Origin: Manis javanica
Lineage: Eukaryota; Chordata; Mammalia; Pholidota; Manidae
Reading direction: 5' to 3'
Length of the DNA: 64,000 bases
NCBI RefSeq assembly: GCF_040802235.1
Contig: NC_133159.1
Span: 75,194,501 to 75,258,500, forward strand
This document shows, one piece after another, positions 58,330 through 64,000 of this stretch (within the stretch, counting starts at the first letter, position 1; each line of letters starts with the position of its first letter). The position numbers and the translations under genes are program-made. The notes beneath the pieces were generated by a model. That model worked only from the letters and a program-made list of their open reading frames with translations. It was not told the DNA's origin and did not search any database.

Positions 58330-61300
58330 GTTATACACTTTTATGAAGCTTTCACATGAAAATTAATTTGGTTACTACATTCACCCATATTATCAAGTCC
58401 CCCCCCAAACCCACTGAAGTCACTATCCATCAGTGTAATAGATGCCACAGAGTCACTACGTGTCTTCTCTGTGCTACACTGTCTTCCCCATGACCACTAC
58501 ACTCCATGTGTACTAATCATAATACCCCTCAATCCCCTTCTCCCTCCCTACCCCCCCAACCTTCCCTACCCCTCACCTTTGGTATTCGCTGGTCCCTTCT
58601 GGAGTTTGTGAGTCAGCTGCTGTTCAGTTTTGTTTCATTGTTACACTCCACAAACGAGGAAAATCATTTGGTACTTGTCTTTCTCTGCCTGGTTTATTTC
58701 ACTGAGCATAATACCCTCTAGCTCTATCCATGTTGTTGCACATGGTAGGATTCGTATCTTTCCTATGGCTGAATAGTATTCCATTGTTTATATGTACCAC
58801 TTCTTTAACATTCATCTACTGATGGACCCTTAAGTAAATACTGCTGCAATAAACATAGGGGTGCATATGTCTTTTTGAATCTGAAAACTTGTTTTCTTTG
58901 GATAAATACCTATGAGTGGAATTCCCCGTTCAAATGTTATTTCTAGTTTTAGTTTTTCAAGGAACCTTCAGATTGCTTTCCACAATGGTTGAACTAATTT
59001 ACATTCCTGCCATCAGTGTAGGAGGGTTCCCCTTTCTCTGCATCCATGACAGCATTTGTTGTTCCTAGTCTTTTGGATGTTGGCCATCCTAACTGGTGTG
59101 AGGTGATATCCACTGTGGTTTTAATTTGCATTTCCCTGACAATTAGTGATGTGGAGCATCTTTTCATGTGCCTGTTGGCCATCTGAATTTCTTCTTTGGA
59201 GAAGTATCTGTTCAGATCCTCTGTCCATTTTTTAATCAGGTTATTTGCTTTTTGGTTGTTGAGGCATGTGAATTCTTTATGTATTTTGGATGTTAACCCC
59301 TTGTTGGATATGTCATTTACAAATATATTCTTCCATACTGTAGGATACCTTTTTGTTCTGCTGGCAGTATCCTTTGCCGTACAGAAGCTTTTAAGCTTGA
59401 TGTAGTCCCATTTGTTCATTTTTGCTTTTGTTTCCCTTGCCTGAAGAGATGCATTCAGGAAAAAGTTGCTCACATTTATATTCAGGAGATGTTTGTCTAT
59501 GTTTTCTTCTAAGAGTTTTATGGTTTCATGACTTACATTCAGGTCTTTGATCCATTTCAAATTTACTTTGTGTAGGGAGTTAGATAATAATCCAGTTTCA
59601 TTCTCTTACATGTAGCTGTCTAGTTTTGCCAACACCAGTTGTTGAAGAGGCTGTCATTTCCCCATTGTATATCCATGGCTCCTTTATTGTATATTAATTG
59701 ACCATATATGACTGGATTTATATCTGGGCTCTCTAGTCTGTTCCACTGGCCTATGGATATGTTCATGTGCCAGTACCAAATTGTCTTGATTACTGTGACT
59801 TTGTAGTAGAGCTTGAAGCCAGAGAGTGTAATCCCCAGCTTTATTCTTCCTTCTCAGGATTGTTTTGGCTATTTGGGGTCTTTCATGGTTCCATATGAAT
59901 TTTAGAACTATTTTCTCTATTTTGTTGAAGAATACTGTCGGTATTTTGATAGGACTTACACTGAATCTATAGATTGCTTTAGGCAGGAAGGCCATTTTGA
60001 CAATATCAACTCTTCCTATCCATGAGCATGGGATGTATTTCTTTTTATTGGTATCTTCCTTAATTTCTCTCATGAATGTCTTATAGTTTTCAGGGTATAG
60101 ATCTTTCACTTCTTTGGTTAGATTTATTCCTAGGTATTTTATTCTTTTTGATGCAATTGTGAATGGAATTGTTTTCCTGATTTCTCTTTCTGCTAGTTCA
60201 TCAATAGTGTATAGGACTGCCACAGATTTCTGTGTATTAATTTTGTATCCTGCAACTTTGTTGAATATAGATATTAATTCTAGTAGTTTTGGAGTGGATT
60301 CTTTAGGGATTTTATCAACAATGTCATGTCATCTGCAAACAGGCACAGTTTAACTTCTTCCTTACCAATCTGGATGCCTTTTATTTCTGTGTAATCTGTT
60401 TGCTGTGGTTAGGACCTCCAGAACTATGTTGAATAAATGTGGAGAGAGTTGGCATCCTTGTCTTGTTCCCAATCTTAAAGAGAAAGCTTTCAGCTTCTCG
60501 CTGTTAAGTATGACATTGGCTGTGGGTTTGTCATATATGGCCTTTATTATGTTGAAGTACTTGCCCTCTGTACCCATTTTATAGAGAGTTTTTATCATGA
60601 ATGGATGTTGAAATTTGTCAAATGTTTTTCAGCATCTATGGAGATGATCATGTAATTCTTGTCCTTCTTTTTGTTGATGTGGTGTATGATGTTGATGCAT
60701 TTTCAAATGTCGTACCATCCCTGCATCCCTGGAATAAATCCCACTTGATCATGATGTATTATCTTTTTGATGTATTTTTTATTTCGGTTTGCTAATATTT
60801 TGTTGAGTATTTTTGCATCTTTGTTCATCAGGGATATTGGTCTGTAATTTTCTTTTTTTTTTGTGTGGTGTCTTTGCCTGGTTTTGGTATTAGAGTGATG
60901 CTGGCCTCATAGAATGAGTTTGGAAGTATTCCTTCCTCTTCTACTTCTGGAAAACTTTGAGGAAGATGGGTATTAGGTCTTCACTAAATGTTTGATAAAA
61001 TTCAGTGATGAAGCCATCTGTTTCAGGGATTTTGTTCTTACATAGTATTTAAGTTGCCAATTCAATTTCATTGCTGGTAATTGGTCTGTTCATATTTTCT
61101 GTTTCTTCTTGAGTCAGTCTTGGAAAGTTGTATTTTTCTAGAAAGTTGTCCATTTCTTCTAGGTTATCTGATTTGTTAGCATATAATTTTTCATAGTATT
61201 CTCTAATAATTCTTTGTATTTCTGTGGTGTCCATAGTGATTTTTCCTTTTTCATTTCTGATTCTGATCATGTGTGTCAACTCCTTTTTTTTCTTGATAGT

Positions 61301-64000
61301 TCTAGCTAGGGGTTTATTTTGTTATTTTTTTTTCTCAAAGAACAAGCACCTGATTTCATTGATTCTTTCTATTGTTTCATTCTTTTAGATTTTAGTTATT
61401 TCTGCTTTGATGTTTATTATGCCCCTCCTTCTACTGACTTTGGGCCTCATTTGTTCTTCTTTTTCTTGTTTCATTAACTGTGAGTTTAGACTGTTCATAT
61501 GGGGCTGTTCTTCTTTCCTGAGGTAGGCCTGTATTGCAGTTTACTTCCCTTTTAGCACGGCCTTTGCTGTGTCACACAGATTTTGTGGTGTTGAATTATT
61601 GTTGTCATTTGTCACCATATATTGCTTGATCTCTGTTTTTTTGGTCATTGACCCATTGATTATTTAGGAGAATGTTGTTAAGCCTTCATGTGCTTGTGGG
61701 CTTTTTCTTAATTTACTTCTAGTTTCATACCTTTGTGATCTGAGAAGCTGGTTGGTACAATTTTAATCTTTTTGAATTTACTGAGGTTCTTTTTGTGGTC
61801 TAGTATATAATCTATTCTTGAAAACGTTCCATGTGCACTTTAGAAAAATGTGTATCCTTCTGCTTTTGGGTGGAGTGTTCTGTAGGCATCTGTTAGGTCC
61901 ATCTGTTCTAATTTGTTGTTCAGTGCCTCTGTTTCCTTACTTCTTTTCTGTCTGGTTGATCTGTCCTTTGGACTGAGTGGTGTGTTGAAGTGTCCTAAAA
62001 TAAATGCTTTGTATTCTATTTCCCCCTTTACTTCTGTTAGTATTTGTTTCACATATGTAAGTGCTACTGTGTTGGGTACATAGATATTTATAATGGTTTT
62101 ATCTTCTTGTTGGATTGACCCCTTTATCATTATGTAATGTCCTTGTCTCTTGTGACTTTCTTTGTTTGGAAGTCTATTTTTTTTAAACAAGTACTGCAAC
62201 TCCTGCTTTTTTCCCCCTATTGTTTGTATAAAATATCTTTTTCCATCCCTTCACTTTTATTCTGTGTATGTATTTGGGTTTGAAGTGAGTCTCTTGTAGG
62301 CAGCATATAGATGGGTATTGTTTTTTATCCATTCAGTGTCTCTATGTCTTTTGATTGCTGTATTCAGACCATTTACATTTGGGGTGATTGTCAATTGGTA
62401 CGTACTTATTGCCATTGCAGGCTTTAGATTCATGGTTAACAAAGGTTCAAGGGTAACTTCCTTACTGTCTAACAGTCTAATTTAACTCACTTACTATGCT
62501 ATTACAAACATAATCTAAAGGTTCTTTTTTTCCCCCCCTTTTTCTTCTTCTTCCAGTCTTTATATATTAGGAGTCCTACTCTGTATTCTTTTTCTGTCCC
62601 TTGACTGACTTTGGGGCTAGTTGATTTGATTTTGCATCTGTTTAGTAATTAATTGTTCTACTTTCTTTACTGTGGTTTCATTTACTCTGGTGAAAGCTAT
62701 TTAGCCTTAGGAATATGTCCATCTGTAGCAGTCCCTTCAAAATACACTATAGAGATGGTTTGTGGGAGGTAAATTCTCTCAGATTTTGCTTATCTGGAAA
62801 TTATTTAATCCCTCCTTGAAATTTAAATGATAATCTTGCCAGGTAGAGTATTCTTGGTATGAGGCCCTTTTGTTTCATTGCATTAAATATATCATGCCAT
62901 TCTCTTCTGGCCTGTAAAGTTTCTGCTGAGAAGTGTGATGATAGCCTGATGGGTTTTCCTTTGTATGTGATCTTTTTTCTCTCTCTAGCTGCTTTGAGAA
63001 GTCTGTCTTTATCCTTGATATTTTGCCATTTTAATTATTATAGGTCTTGATGTTGCCTTCCTTGGGTCCCTTGTGTTAGGAGATCTGTTCATCTCCATGG
63101 CCTGAGAAGCTATCTTGTTCCCAAGATAGGGGAAGTTCTCAGTAATTACCTCCTCAGAGACACTTTCTATCCCTTTTTTTCTCTCTTCTTCTTCTCGTAC
63201 CACTGTAATGTGAATATTGTTCCTTTTGAATTGGTCACACAGTTCTCTCAATGTTTTTTCATTCCTAGAAATCCTTTTTTCTCTCTGTGCCTCAGCTTCT
63301 TTTTAGTTCTATTCTCTAATTTCTATTCCATTTATCATTTCAGATACTGTATTCTTCAATGTTTGTATTTCATTCTTGAATTCTTCCCTGAGGTCTGAAT
63401 ATTTTTCTGTATCTCCATGAGCATGTTTATGATTTTTATTTTGATATCTCTTTCAGGAACATTGATGAATTCAGTTTCACTTGGCTCTCTTTCTGGTATT
63501 TGTGGGATTTTGGTTTTAACCCAGTTCCTTTGATGTTTCATATTTGTCAGTGGTGCCCTGTGGTGCCCAGAAGCTCTATTCTCTGGAGCTGCTCAGCCCC
63601 TGGAGTGATTGGAGGGATCTCAGGCCTGGGTGCTGGTACCTGTTGGTAGGAAAGAGTTCTTTCCTTTTTCCTGGCTGCTGTGCCTGCCTCCACTGCCAGG
63701 GCCAGTGGGCCAAGTGTGCAGGGAGAAGCCTCTATGCTTTGTGCTTGTAGCTGCCATAGGTGGGGCTGCCCTCTGGCTGCCCTTGTGCAATGGCAGGGGC
63801 AGCCAGTTGCTAGCTGGTGTCAGCTGGGTGGAAGACAGAGCAGGCTGTGTATCACAGTGGGGGTTTCATAGCTGTGTAGCTAGCCAGGGGGATGGAGCTT
63901 CTGAAGCTCCTGAAAGTTCCCAACCTGCTGGGCTGAGTGTGCCTGGACAATTTTGTCTCCCTGTACTTTCTCCTGAGCAGCAAGCTCTGTGCAGTCCTTG
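58330..64000 (-). mobile_element. Third L1, oldest of the three full-length minus-strand copies, runs off the window
   Basis: The 3' UTR starts near 58,330. ORF2 lies in fragments from about 58,760 to 62,442: 58,994-59,560, 59,684-60,223, 60,362-60,598, 61,049-61,279, 61,840-62,199 and 62,257-62,442. ORF1 lies in fragments up to 63,541, and a GC-rich 5' UTR runs from 63,545 to the edge. Its 5' UTR start (gccctgtggtgcccagaagctctattct) is related to that at 53,680 in the second L1. Confidence 0.88.

Overview
This window is mammalian nuclear DNA. It is AT-rich and intron-containing, and more than half of it is LINE-1 sequence of several ages, with MIR and L2 relics. The youngest LINE-1 carries a 3' tail (env/LTR-derived, see below) that I associate with pangolin genomes (Pholidota). 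That assignment rests on general familiarity and was not checked. Any other laurasiatherian placement would have to explain that tail.

6.9-30.5 kb, minus strand: one apparently intact guanylate-binding protein gene of the GBP4/6/7 type. It has ten coding exons that I could join through splice sites into an uninterrupted 622-codon reading frame, a non-coding first exon near 30.33-30.44 kb, and an ISRE at 30.49 kb. All core GTPase motifs are present and there is no C-terminal CaaX box. Intron 4 (188 bp) has the ATATCCTT start of a U12-type (minor spliceosome) intron. Introns 2 and 5 hold antisense L1 copies that share an almost identical core.

31.6-44.3 kb: an old minus-strand L1 split in two by a young full-length L1 (32,453-41,030) with an 18-bp target-site duplication. 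The young element has a monomeric 5' UTR, ORF1 with one nonsense codon and ORF2 with one 14-bp deletion. Its very long 3' region contains a retroviral env transmembrane-subunit fragment, a polypurine tract and an LTR U3-R, followed by a 96-bp 3' transduction.

44.3-55.3 kb: remains of a second GBP gene (exons 7, 5, 4 and 3-like, with shared intronic sequence). It is cut off at the 5' end of the old L1 and interrupted by a second, older full-length L1 (48.3-54.3 kb). 58.3-64 kb: a third, still older L1 that runs off the window.

1-6.9 kb and 56-58 kb: L1, LTR and MIR relics and anonymous intergenic sequence. I saw no rRNA, tRNA or CRISPR.
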